Source of the DNA: Corallococcus silvisoli
GTDB lineage: Bacteria; Myxococcota; Myxococcia; Myxococcales; Myxococcaceae
DNA length: 64,000 nucleotides
Direction: 5' to 3'
Assembly (NCBI RefSeq): GCF_009909145.1
Contig: NZ_JAAAPJ010000011.1
Span: 62,001 to 126,000, forward strand
In this document: piece by piece, positions 9,467-17,972 of the stretch
Position numbering within the stretch: position 1 is the stretch's first letter
How the letters are laid out: every line of letters starts with the position of its first letter
Translations under genes and position numbers: made by a program
The notes under the pieces: model-generated
Told to the model about the DNA's origin: nothing
Seen by the model: the letters and a program-made list of their open reading frames with translations, nothing else
Database searches by the model: none

Positions 9467-9522
9467 GGAACAGGAGTTCCCCCGTGTTCCCACAGGGGAG
9501 CACCCTGCTTGCGTGCAGCCCC

Positions 9523-10224
9523 CTACCTCGCGAGGGTGACACCGCCCTCACGGAAGATGCCCGGGTAGATGCTCCGGGTGGCCCGGGCCGAGAGGAGGAT
9601 CGCCGCCTGATCCTCCCGGTCCGTCAGCCGCCCCAGGATCTCCACCATCTCCGCCACATGGTCTCCGTCCAGCGCCCCGTGGCTGCGCAGGAACGTCACC
9701 GACTTGTGGATGTTGGGAATGGAAGACACCGCCTGCAGCCGCTCGGCCCACACCCCGGCTCGCGTCTGCGACAGGTACTCCAGCACGAACGCGGTCCCCA
9801 GCACCGCCGTCGGCACGCCCGAGCGCGACGTGAAGAAGTTCCACCCCGTATAGGCATCCACCGCCGGGCTCCGCGCCGTTGCCTCCACCTGCCCCTCCGA
9901 GCACCCCAGGTTCTTCAAGTCCGACAGCAACCACCGCTCGTGCCCCCGCTCCTCCTCCGACTTCTGGATCAACAACTCCGCCAGCTCCGGGTTCCGGCCC
10001 AACCGCTTGAGCCGATGCCCCGCCTCCCCGAGGAGCGGCGTGCTCCAGCGGGCATAGTGATACGTCTGGGTGAGGTAATGGATGTAGCCCACATCATCGA
10101 GGGTGCCGTCGAGGAGGCGGCTGGCGTCAGGCTGCGCATCCACCGCCGCCACCAGCCTTCGCGCCTCCTCATCCAGCGCCGCCACCCACTGAGTCCCCGT
10201 CTGACAATCCGTCTGTGATTGCAC
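9523..10224 (-). CDS. Haem-oxygenase-like diiron (TenA/UndA-fold) redox protein
   Basis: This 233-residue all-helical protein carries the metal-ligand pattern of haem-oxygenase-like diiron oxidases. It has E92xxH95 (SEEERGHERW), E149 (FVLEYLSQ) and H182xxxD186xxH189 (LRSHGALDGDH). Known members such as UndA, SznF and BesC oxidise fatty acids or amino-acid substrates with O2. Unlike TenA/PqqC, this copy keeps a full diiron ligand set. It lies 79 bases downstream of the N-acyltransferase gene on the same strand, so the two are probably co-transcribed and the acylated product may be its substrate. The reaction itself is inferred. Confidence 0.78.
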   Translation of the reverse strand: MQSQTDCQTGTQWVAALDEEARRLVAAVDAQPDASRLLDGTLDDVGYIHYLTQTYHYARWSTPLLGEAGHRLKRLGRNPELAELLIQKSEEERGHERWLLSDLKNLGCSEGQVEATARSPAVDAYTGWNFFTSRSGVPTAVLGTAFVLEYLSQTRAGVWAERLQAVSSIPNIHKSVTFLRSHGALDGDHVAEMVEILGRLTDREDQAAILLSARATRSIYPGIFREGGVTLAR

Positions 10225-10303
10225 GTACGTCTCCCGTCCGGGGCCGTGGGGCTCCCGACTGCTGCGTGTTGAAGATGGAAGGAAAGGAAGAGCCGCCCCG
10301 GGC

Positions 10304-11116
10304 CTAGCCGGCGGGGCTCACGCCGCGGTCCAGCGCGTGGAAGAGCGCCAGGGTGTCAGCCGGAATCTCTTCGAGCGCGATGATGAGCGGCAGCGTGAAC
10401 CACTGAAAGTACGCGTCGTAGAGCGGCTCCGCGATGAAGCGCGCGCCCAGCTTCCTGGCGAAGAGCAGCGGCGCCTTGGGCAGCCGCAGCCCGTCCAACA
10501 TCCCCTGCTCCGCCCTCGCCCACTCCTCCGGCGTGTAGAAGGGGCTGCGAGGATGCGCCGGGGCCAGCCACGGGTCGGGGACCTCCACCCGCCAGCGCGG
10601 ACTCAGCCATCCCCGGTGAGCCGCGACCTGCCACGACAGCAGCGCGTCCTCGCGCGAGTCCGTCTCCAGGTTCGCGGACCCAATCCAGTGCGTCACCCCG
10701 CGCCGCCGGCTCTCCGCGTACATGCCGGCCTGCAACCACGTGATGGCCTCCGAGCGCCGCCACCGCTCCAGCACGCAGAAGCGAGAGGGCTCCGCGAACA
10801 CCCGCTCCGGCCCGAGCAACCCCGAGAGGTCCACCCGCTGCTCCATCTCAAGGCCCATCCTCCCGCCCAGGCTCGCCGCCAGCTCGGGGTTGGGCAACGA
10901 CAACCGCAAGGTCGCCACGGGCTCGGTGCCCGCATAGACGAGCAGGTGCAGCGTGGTGTCGAGCGTGTCGAAGCACGTCACCTCCCGCCTCGACGGCGCC
11001 CCCCGCCCCGACAGCAATCCCAACTCTCCGCCGAAGACAGCCCAGCGGATGCGGGCCGCGTCATCCATCTCCCGCTGGGTGGTGGCGACACGCCAGCGCC
11101 AGTGCCTGCACGTCAT
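10304..11116 (-). CDS. FeeM-like GNAT N-acyltransferase (N-acyl amino acid / autoinducer-synthase fold)
   Basis: This protein of about 270 residues starts MTCRHWRWRVATT. The early helix ARIRWAVFG resembles the RxxVF segment of FeeM and LuxI-type synthases. The core strand EPVATLRLSLPN and the conserved EPSRFCVLERWRRSEAITWL segment (109-128), followed by a helix and a WIGSANLETD strand, also fit. FeeM-family enzymes transfer an acyl chain from acyl-ACP to an amine, usually an amino acid. The C-terminal 60 residues extend beyond the fold (PLYDAYFQWFTLPLII, possibly membrane-associated). ATG 11116 was preferred over 11239 because the fold begins there. OlsB-like or exosortase-associated acyltransferases are alternatives. 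Confidence 0.66.
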   Translation of the reverse strand: MTCRHWRWRVATTQREMDDAARIRWAVFGGELGLLSGRGAPSRREVTCFDTLDTTLHLLVYAGTEPVATLRLSLPNPELAASLGGRMGLEMEQRVDLSGLLGPERVFAEPSRFCVLERWRRSEAITWLQAGMYAESRRRGVTHWIGSANLETDSREDALLSWQVAAHRGWLSPRWRVEVPDPWLAPAHPRSPFYTPEEWARAEQGMLDGLRLPKAPLLFARKLGARFIAEPLYDAYFQWFTLPLIIALEEIPADTLALFHALDRGVSPAG

Positions 11117-11257
11117 GGGTCCTCTCCCGGTAGCGAAACGAGGCGGTGTCTCACCGCCCTCACACGTTCTTTCGCCGCTGGTGACCCGAGTTCGAGCCCG
11201 GCCCCACAGGAAGGGCGGTGTCAACGTTCGCGGACCCACATGCCCAGAAATACCGCG

Positions 11258-11286
11258 TTGACCGCTTTATCAAGAATAGCTAATTT
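11258..11286 (+). promoter_or_regulatory. Sigma-70-type promoter of the S8 protease gene
   Basis: TTGACC (11258-11263) and TAATTT (11281-11286) are separated by exactly 17 bases inside a markedly AT-rich patch of an otherwise GC-rich region. Transcription would start near 11293, about 48 bases before the protease ATG. The ribosome-binding site is GAGAGG at 11331-11336. Confidence 0.6.
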
Positions 11287-11340
11287 TACTGCCTGTGCGA
11301 GGGCTTCCGACCCGGTGCCCGCACGTCCCCGAGAGGCCGA

Positions 11341-13335
11341 ATGAAACTGAAACTGACCCAGGCGGTGAGCGTCATCTCCCTGCTGGCCGCGGCATGCGGC
11401 CCGATGCCAGAGGCCCAGGAGTCCGACAGCGAGCAGTTCGGTCACTCGGCGCAGCTGCTCCGCCGCGACCGGGCCATCCCTGGCGAGTACATCGTCGTCC
11501 TGCGTGACTCCACGCCGGAGGTCCGGCAGCAGGGGGCGGCGAACATCGCCCAGGACATGGTGTCCCTCGCCGGTGGCAAGGTGCTGCGGACCTACGAGCA
11601 CTCCATCCACGGTTTCCTGGCGAACATGAGCGAGGCCGAGGCCCGCCGGCTCCTGTCCGACCCTCGCGTGGCGTATGTGCAGGAGAACGGCCTCATCCAC
11701 GTGTCGGCGACGCAGACCAACGCGACCTGGGGCATTGACCGCATCGACCAGCGGGACCTGCCGCGCGACAGCTCCTACACCTACAACGTCGACGGCACCG
11801 GCGTGCATGCGTACATCATCGACACCGGCATCCGGCTGACCCACACCGAGTTCACCGGCCGCACCGGCAACGGCTACGACTTCATCGACAACGACAGCGA
11901 CCCCACGGACTGCCACGGCCATGGCACGCATGTGTCTGGCACGGTGGGCGGCACGACCTGGGGCGTGGCGAAGAAGGTCACCCTCCACGGCGTGCGGGTG
12001 CTCGACTGCACGGGCTATGGAAACGACGCGCAGGTCATCGGCGGTATCGACTGGGTGGCGGCCAACCACATCAAGCCCGCGGTCGCCAACATGAGCCTGG
12101 GCGATGTCGGCATCCAGGCCATCGATGATGCGACGGAGCGGTTGATCGCCGCGGGCGTCACCACGGTGGTCGCCGCCGGCAACGACAGCGCCAACGCGTG
12201 CAACTACTCGCCGGCCCGTGCGCCCAACGCCATCACCGTGGGCTCCACCACCAGCACCGATGCCCGCTCGTCGTTCTCCAACTACGGGACGTGCGTGGAC
12301 ATCTTCGCGCCGGGCTCGAGCATCACCTCGGCCTCGAACTCCGGCAACAGCTCCAGCACCTCGATGAGCGGCACGTCCATGGCCTCGCCGCACGTGGCCG
12401 GCGCCGCGGCGCTCTACCTGAGCGCCAACCCCACCGCGACGCCCGCGCAGGTGCGCGACGCGCTGGTGAACAACGCCACGCCGAACAAGGTCACCAGCCC
12501 GGGGACCGGCTCGCCCAACAAGCTGCTCTACACGCTCTTCATCACCGGCGGCGGCGGCGGTGACACCACCCCGCCCACGACGTCCATCACCTCTCCCGCG
12601 GGCGGCGCCACGCTGAGCGGCACCGCGAGCCTGAGCGCCAGCGCCACCGACAACGTGGGCGTGTCGCGCGTGGAGTTCTACGCGGGCACCGCGCTGCTGG
12701 GCACGGCGACGGCCTCGCCGTACAGCATCTCCTGGAACACGACGACGGTGGCCAACGGCACCTACTCGCTGACCACCAAGGCGTATGACGCGGCGAACAA
12801 CGTCGGCACGTCGGCCACGGTGTCGGTGACGGTGAACAACGGCACGGGCTCCTGCTCCATCAACGAGCAGCTCCTGCTCAACCCGGGCTTCGAGAGCGGC
12901 AACACGGGCTGGACCACCTCGTCGGGGGTCATCGACGGCACCACGTCGGGCAGCGCGCCGCGCACGGGCACCTACAAGGCCTGGATGAACGGCTACGGCA
13001 GCACGAGCACGGAGTTCGCCTACCAGGACGTCACCATCCCCTCCACGGCGTGCAGCGCCACGCTCAGCTTCTGGGCGCGCATCACCACGGCGGAGACGAC
13101 GACCACGACGGCCTACGACAAGCTGGCCGTCCAGATCCGCAACAGCGCGGGTACGGTGCTCGCCACGCTGGCCACGTACAGCAACCTGGACAAGAGCACG
13201 ACCTACGTGCAGCGGACGTTCGACCTGGCCGCGTACAAGGGCCAGACCATCCGCCTCTACTTCAACGGCACGGAGGACTCGTCCCTGCAGACGAGCTTCT
13301 TCCTCGACGACACCGCGTTGAACGTCGTCCGGTAG
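11341..13335 (+). CDS. Secreted subtilisin-like (S8, proteinase K type) serine protease with Ig-like and C-terminal beta domains
   Basis: This is a 664-residue preproprotease. It has a signal with lipobox-like LAAAC (Cys19), an I9 propeptide inhibitor (about 45-120), then a proteinase K-type catalytic domain with Asp161 (YIIDTG), His194 (CHGHGTH), oxyanion Asn281 and Ser346 (GTSMASPH). After a Gly-rich linker come a bacterial Ig-like domain (about 405-500: PPTTSITSPAGGATLSG) and a carbohydrate-binding-like beta-sandwich (LLLNPGFESGNTGW) to the end. It probably acts outside the cell in protein degradation and predation. A sigma-70-type promoter and a strong terminator frame it as a single-gene unit. 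Confidence 0.95.
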   Translation: MKLKLTQAVSVISLLAAACGPMPEAQESDSEQFGHSAQLLRRDRAIPGEYIVVLRDSTPEVRQQGAANIAQDMVSLAGGKVLRTYEHSIHGFLANMSEAEARRLLSDPRVAYVQENGLIHVSATQTNATWGIDRIDQRDLPRDSSYTYNVDGTGVHAYIIDTGIRLTHTEFTGRTGNGYDFIDNDSDPTDCHGHGTHVSGTVGGTTWGVAKKVTLHGVRVLDCTGYGNDAQVIGGIDWVAANHIKPAVANMSLGDVGIQAIDDATERLIAAGVTTVVAAGNDSANACNYSPARAPNAITVGSTTSTDARSSFSNYGTCVDIFAPGSSITSASNSGNSSSTSMSGTSMASPHVAGAAALYLSANPTATPAQVRDALVNNATPNKVTSPGTGSPNKLLYTLFITGGGGGDTTPPTTSITSPAGGATLSGTASLSASATDNVGVSRVEFYAGTALLGTATASPYSISWNTTTVANGTYSLTTKAYDAANNVGTSATVSVTVNNGTGSCSINEQLLLNPGFESGNTGWTTSSGVIDGTTSGSAPRTGTYKAWMNGYGSTSTEFAYQDVTIPSTACSATLSFWARITTAETTTTTAYDKLAVQIRNSAGTVLATLATYSNLDKSTTYVQRTFDLAAYKGQTIRLYFNGTEDSSLQTSFFLDDTALNVVR

Positions 13336-13373
13336 TCCTCACGGACGAGGACAGCCGGGACCTCCCCGCGCGA

Positions 13374-13412
13374 AGGCCCAGCAACCCCACCGGGTTGCTG
13401 GGCCTGTTTTTT
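13374..13412 (+). terminator. Rho-independent terminator after the protease gene
   Basis: Arms 13374-13387 and 13392-13405 form a perfect 14-bp stem (AGGCCCAGCAACCC) with a 4-base loop, followed by GTTTTTT. It lies between convergent genes and is well formed for the plus strand. Confidence 0.92.
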
Positions 13413-13440
13413 CGGCCGGAGCCGGGCCACGCCTTGTCGC

Positions 13441-14517
13441 TCAGCCGCCCTTGGGCATGTTCAACGCCATCGCCACCAGCGAGAGGGTCAGGTCCTCGGG
13501 GTGGTAGGGCTTGAAGGGGTTGAGCGTCGTCCCGGTCGAATCGAGGTGATCCAGCCCTTGCAGGGTCACCGACTTGGAGCCAGGGATGAACGCGTCCTGC
13601 GGCAGCACCAGGCCGTCTGACTTCACGCCGTAGCGCTGCTGCATGTACTCCTCGGCGGCGAACAGCGGCGAGGTGGGGTTGGCGGTGGTGGAGGCCATGC
13701 ACACCGCGGGGATGCCCGCGGGCATCGGGTGCTCCGCCAGGAACTTCTTGCGCGAGTCGTACGTCAGGTCCTCGCCGGCCTGGATGCTGCCCCCCAGCGC
13801 CTCGATGGCGCCGCCCACCCCGTAGCGCACCAGCGGGTTGTCCAGCAGGTCCTGCGCCATGGGGGAGCCGCCGTACGGCGACTGGATGGTGACCAGGGCG
13901 CGCACGTGGTCCTTGAGCTCCGGGTACATCGCCAGGGCCGCCGCGGAGTCCAGGCCGCCCTTGCTGTGGCCCATCAGCACCACCTGCTTGCCGTTCTTGG
14001 CGGCCTCGAGCACCGCCTGACGGACGATGGCCGCGTTGTGCTCCACGCCCATGTCCGTGTCCACGGGCACCCGGCCCACCTGCAGCCCCTGGGCCTTGAG
14101 CGCGTCCAGGTTCTTGTCGAAGTACAGCTCCTTGGGCGCCGCCTCCGACAACAGGCCGCCCACCGCCAGGAACACGCAGTCCTTGGCCTCGGGAGGCAGC
14201 ACGTTCTGGCCCGCGCGCACCGCCTGGTTCAGCTTCTGGAACTCCGGCGTGGCGTCCCTGGCCGGCGGATACGCCTTCTGGATCCAGCCGATCTTGTCCG
14301 CCTCCCCCCTCCCCGGCCAGGGGATGGGCAGGCGCAGGCTGTTCACCTGCGAAAGCTCAGGGCCCCGCTGCGCCCCCGCCGGAGCGTCCGCCGTGAAGCC
14401 GTCGCTCACCACCAGGGCCTTGGGGCCCTGCGCTGCATTGGGCCGGAGGGAGGCCTCTGGAGCGACCCGCGTCTGGGGCGGCGAGGTGAGGCTGGAAGGA
14501 CGCGTGATCTGGGCCAT
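13441..14517 (-). CDS. Alpha/beta-hydrolase, probable triacylglycerol lipase-like esterase
   Basis: The 358-residue product has a nucleophile elbow VVLMGHSKGGLDSA (GxSxG) in the second half, a preceding HNAAIVRQAVLEAAKNG helix, and a late GLDHLDSTGT segment that could supply the catalytic His. The first 110 residues are Pro/Ala-rich and low in complexity, and begin MAQITRPSSL. No signal peptide is evident. ATG 14517 was preferred to the extended frame (14697) because of the fold and composition. The substrate is unknown. The gene converges on the protease gene through a shared terminator. Confidence 0.75.
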   Translation of the reverse strand: MAQITRPSSLTSPPQTRVAPEASLRPNAAQGPKALVVSDGFTADAPAGAQRGPELSQVNSLRLPIPWPGRGEADKIGWIQKAYPPARDATPEFQKLNQAVRAGQNVLPPEAKDCVFLAVGGLLSEAAPKELYFDKNLDALKAQGLQVGRVPVDTDMGVEHNAAIVRQAVLEAAKNGKQVVLMGHSKGGLDSAAALAMYPELKDHVRALVTIQSPYGGSPMAQDLLDNPLVRYGVGGAIEALGGSIQAGEDLTYDSRKKFLAEHPMPAGIPAVCMASTTANPTSPLFAAEEYMQQRYGVKSDGLVLPQDAFIPGSKSVTLQGLDHLDSTGTTLNPFKPYHPEDLTLSLVAMALNMPKGG

Positions 14518-14859
14518 GGGCGGACCTCGGATGGGGGAAACGAGAGGAGCAGCGAGGGAGGTGCCTACATTGTCGCAGGAGGGCGTTGTTTGTTGCGTGC
14601 TCCGCTCCAAGGGCGTGAGAAGCCGAGAACCCCAGGTGGATGCCGCATTGCGACATCCCCGAAACCGCCTCCCGCCCCCCGGGCGCGGGTGTTTCAAATC
14701 ACCAATCCAGGCCCGGCTCGGACGCCGGACGCGCCCGGGGCATGTCGGCTGTGGGGAACATCACGGTGGACGTCTGGGATTGCCTCAACAGTGACAATCC
14801 AGAGCGCCTGTCCCAGAGGACAACTACCGCCCAATCACATCCAAATTAAATCTTCCACC
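14518..14859 (+). other. Divergent intergenic region with an inverted repeat
   Basis: 342 bases between the divergent hydrolase and GNAT genes. It holds an imperfect inverted repeat with arms TCTGGGATTG (14773-14782) and CAATCCAGA (14795-14803), a 12-base spacer and a one-base bulge, about 57 bases before the GNAT ATG. This could be an operator or a leader hairpin. A short AT-rich stretch (CAAATTAAATC) directly precedes the ATG, with no clear Shine-Dalgarno sequence. Confidence 0.5.
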
Positions 14860-15564
14860 ATGAACAGCATGCAGTGGCGGGATCTGCGAGAGATGTTGGG
14901 CGAGCACGAAGCGCCTGGGGGGCATTCCCTCGAACAGTTGTCGAGAGAGGACATCCCCCTCGTGACCGGGCTCTTGCGCGGCTGGTATCCGGACATCCAG
15001 GTCGGCACGGAGAGCCGGCACCTGGAGCCCTCGTTCTACGAGCGGGAGTTCTTCCTGCGCGGCGAGTCTCCGGACCGGCCGCTGTGCGCGGTGCTGTGCC
15101 GCACCCGGGAGCAGCACGACATCATCGGGCTGCTCACGCTCGAGAAGAACGCGCGGGGGCTGCAGATCTCCGCGCCCATGGGCGTGGTGGAGCCGTCCCG
15201 TCGAGGGATGGGGATCGGCCAGTTCGGGGTCAGCCTCCTGGAAGTGGTGGGCCGGAGCATCGGCGCGGAGGTGGCGCTCTACTACTCCACGCTGAAGGTC
15301 GCCCAGGCCCAGCTCAACGCCGAACGCCGTGGCTTCAAGCTGGTAGGCATTGTTCCAGCCTTCGACATGGATGCCATTGCTCCCGGGACCGTCAAGCGCG
15401 TCTACGAGGCGATCTACGCCAAGGTGCTGGTCAGCCCGGAGCGCATCCACGTTCCGGATTGGGACGCGCTCGTCCCGTCGACCCGCGCGCTCTTCACGCA
15501 CCTGTTTGGCACGCACCCCGCGCATCCCCACGAGCTCCCGATGAGGAACCAACTCCATGGTTGA
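14860..15564 (+). CDS. GNAT-family N-acetyltransferase
   Basis: This 234-residue protein has the GNAT acetyl-CoA-binding core. Strand 4 reads ISAPMGVVEPSRRGMGIGQF, where RRGMGIG is the pyrophosphate-binding Q/RxxGxG/A motif, and the following helix and YYSTLKVAQAQ segment fit the fold. The substrate is unknown. ATG 14860 was chosen because the open frame upstream has no GNAT similarity. Its stop overlaps the start of the next GNAT gene by 8 bases, so they are translationally coupled and may form a heteromer or act on one substrate. Confidence 0.8.
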   Translation: MNSMQWRDLREMLGEHEAPGGHSLEQLSREDIPLVTGLLRGWYPDIQVGTESRHLEPSFYEREFFLRGESPDRPLCAVLCRTREQHDIIGLLTLEKNARGLQISAPMGVVEPSRRGMGIGQFGVSLLEVVGRSIGAEVALYYSTLKVAQAQLNAERRGFKLVGIVPAFDMDAIAPGTVKRVYEAIYAKVLVSPERIHVPDWDALVPSTRALFTHLFGTHPAHPHELPMRNQLHG

Positions 15565-16606
15565 GCTGCGCACCTTCGAGGGCGACGCCGAAGAGGCCTC
15601 CCACTTCATCAACGGCGTCTGGCAGGACCGCTACGGCAAGAAGCTGCCCCTGGCCGTGTGGGACGCGCGCTTCTTCGACTGGCTGCTCTTCCGCGAGGGC
15701 CAGGCCCCCCGCGACTATCTGGTGGCGGCGTACGACGGCGGCCGGCTGGTGGGCACGTTGTTCGCCGAGCCCGCGAGGCTCCGCGTTGGCACGCGGGAGG
15801 TGGATGGCACCTACGGGAGCTGGGCCAGCGTGGCCCCGTCGCACCGGGGACAGGGCATTGGCGGAAAGCTGGCGGAGGAGCTGTTCCGGCGCCACCGCGA
15901 CCGGGGCGCGATGCTGACCCTGGGCTGCGTGGCGGCGGGGACGGACGGGCCGGGCTTCTGGAAGCAGACCGAGCACGCGCGCATCCTCGGCGGGATGGGG
16001 CTCTGGGTGCACGTCTTCGACGCCCAGGCGCTGGCCCGCTGGTCGATGAATGCCTCGGAACGCGCCCTGTTCACCATGGCCCGGCCGTTCCTCCGACACC
16101 GCTTCCGGCAGGCGAGCGGACAGGACATCCGCCCCTACCGGCCCTCGGACCTGCCCCGGTGCATGGCGTTGCTCCAGCGGATGATGGCGCCCGTGACCCT
16201 GGGCTACACGTACACGGCGCAGCGGCTGGCGCACCAGCTCCAGTACCGGGACGTGCCGCACACGTTCGTGCTGGAGCAGGCGGGCGAGGTCCAGGGCTTC
16301 GTCAACAGCTACCCGATGCGGATGACGGGCCGAGAGACCATGACCGCGGAGGTCGTGGACCTGATGGCCTTCGCGGACTCCGTGTCCCATGACGACCGGC
16401 GGCTGCTGCTGCAGGTGGCGATGCAGGACATGGAGCGCCGGGGTGCGAGCTGCGCCGCGATGCTGCGGAGCCCCTGCATCCCGGCTTCGCTGATGTGGCG
16501 CTCGGGCTGGGTGCCTTTCCCGGGAGGCGCGAAGGTGACGTGCCTGCTGCCCTCGCCCCAACTGGAGCTGCCAGCGTCCCCCTGTGTGTTCACGCACCTG
16601 CGCTGA
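15557..16606 (+). CDS. GNAT-family N-acetyltransferase (second of an overlapping pair)
   Basis: This 349-residue protein has a clear GNAT core in the first half (DGTYGSWASVAPSHRGQGIG, then GKLAEELFRR; RGQGIG is the CoA motif). The second half (about 190-340) looks like a further degenerate GNAT-type domain (RPYRPSDLPRCMALLQRMM). Tandem GNAT folds occur in mycothiol-synthase-like and aminoglycoside-acetyltransferase proteins. It starts within the preceding GNAT gene (8-base overlap). The substrate is unknown. Confidence 0.82.
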   Translation: MVELRTFEGDAEEASHFINGVWQDRYGKKLPLAVWDARFFDWLLFREGQAPRDYLVAAYDGGRLVGTLFAEPARLRVGTREVDGTYGSWASVAPSHRGQGIGGKLAEELFRRHRDRGAMLTLGCVAAGTDGPGFWKQTEHARILGGMGLWVHVFDAQALARWSMNASERALFTMARPFLRHRFRQASGQDIRPYRPSDLPRCMALLQRMMAPVTLGYTYTAQRLAHQLQYRDVPHTFVLEQAGEVQGFVNSYPMRMTGRETMTAEVVDLMAFADSVSHDDRRLLLQVAMQDMERRGASCAAMLRSPCIPASLMWRSGWVPFPGGAKVTCLLPSPQLELPASPCVFTHLR

Positions 16607-16674
16607 GCCGGAAAGGGGCTGGTTTGGGGAGGAGCTCACGCATCCCGTGAGGCCCAGCGGATAGATTCGAGTCC

Positions 16675-17715
16675 GTGAGCCCCTTCCCGACCACCCTCCC
16701 CCCAGCCGAAGCCATTCCCTTGCGCGGAGGTCCCGCGCTGCGGTGGGGCGTGCTGGCACCCGGGAGGATCGCGGGGGGCTTCGTCTGGGCCCTGCATCAG
16801 CACACGGACCAGCGCGTCCACGCGGTCGCCTCGCGTGCTCCCGAGCGCGCCCAGCGCTTCGCCGCGACCCATGGCATTCCTCGCGTCCACGAGTCCTACG
16901 AGCAGCTCGTCGCCGATCCTCACGTCGACATCGTCTACGTGGCGTCTCCCCACAGCGAGCACAAGCGACAGGCCTTGCTCGCCATCGGCGCCGGCAAGCA
17001 CGTCCTCGTGGAGAAGCCCCTCGCGCTCGATGCCGCCGAGGCCCGGGACATCGCGCGGGCGGCTCGCGCCGCGGGCGTCTTCGCCATGGAGGCCCTGTGG
17101 TCGCGCTTCCTCCCCCAGACCCTTCTCATTGAACGACTGCTGCGCGATGGCGTGCTCGGAGACATCCGGCTCGTCATGGCGGACTTCGGTGGCCGCTTTG
17201 ACTTCGATCCCGAAGGCCGCGTCTTCAACCCCTCGCTCGGCGGCGGCGCGCTGCTCGACATCGGCATCTATCCCATCTGGCTCGCGCACTTCGTGCTCGG
17301 CCCGCCCCCGCGGGTGCACGCCACGGGCTCGCTCGCCCCGACGGGTGTGGACGGGCAGGCGGCGCTCGTCCTCACCTACCCCACGGGTGCCCAGGCGCTG
17401 CTGCACACCACCCTGTTCGCCGAAACGCCCCAAGAGGCCGTCATCGCGGGCACGCATGCGCGCCTCCAGCTCGATTCGCGCTTCTTCGCTCCCAGCGGCT
17501 TCACGGTGAGGGCCGCGAGGTCGGACCAGCGGCTGCGCTGGACCGATCCCTCCGGAATCCACGGCAGCGAGGGCCTTGCCTACCAGGCCGCCGCGGTCGC
17601 ACGACATATCGCCGAGGGCCTCACGGAGTCGCCGCTGCATCCGCTCGAGCACAGCATCGCCTTGCTCGAAACCATCGACGCGGCGCGCGGACAGCTTGGC
17701 GCCGCCGGCCTCTGA
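16675..17715 (+). CDS. Gfo/Idh/MocA-family NAD(P)-dependent oxidoreductase
   Basis: The 346-residue product has an N-terminal Rossmann fold (RWGVLAPGRIAGGF), the diagnostic ASPHSEHKRQALLAIGAGKH then VLVEKPLAL segment (the EKP motif), and a C-terminal alpha/beta domain with GGGALLDIGIYPI carrying the family's Asp/His-type active-site region. Family members oxidise or reduce sugars, inositols or trans-dihydrodiols using NAD(P). GTG 16675 is the likely start. It stands alone on the plus strand. The substrate is not predictable; a dihydrodiol dehydrogenase-like role is one option. Confidence 0.9.
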   Translation: MSPFPTTLPPAEAIPLRGGPALRWGVLAPGRIAGGFVWALHQHTDQRVHAVASRAPERAQRFAATHGIPRVHESYEQLVADPHVDIVYVASPHSEHKRQALLAIGAGKHVLVEKPLALDAAEARDIARAARAAGVFAMEALWSRFLPQTLLIERLLRDGVLGDIRLVMADFGGRFDFDPEGRVFNPSLGGGALLDIGIYPIWLAHFVLGPPPRVHATGSLAPTGVDGQAALVLTYPTGAQALLHTTLFAETPQEAVIAGTHARLQLDSRFFAPSGFTVRAARSDQRLRWTDPSGIHGSEGLAYQAAAVARHIAEGLTESPLHPLEHSIALLETIDAARGQLGAAGL

Positions 17716-17972
17716 ATGGCGCCGCGGTCGGACTGCTGGACGCGCGCCTTCTCTCGGAAGCCCTCGCCGACGACTTGCTCCGGCTCCTCATCCATCAAAT
17801 CTCAAGACCCATTGTCTGCCATTACCGTGCTCGCCTTCGCCTCCCGCGCGATGAGCGCCAACGCGCTGCCAGCGGATCCATCCCATCCAGGAGGAAGCGC
17901 GTGTTCGCAACGAGCGGCCGTTCATCAGACGGCCAGCGCTCAGGTGTCGGACGCGGGAGGACTGTCGAGGCG

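Noticed and set aside
17716..17972. Gene fragment downstream of the Gfo/Idh/MocA gene
   Set aside because: Short open frames exist in all registers, but none shows a domain or a consistent reading frame, so no pseudogene could be supported.
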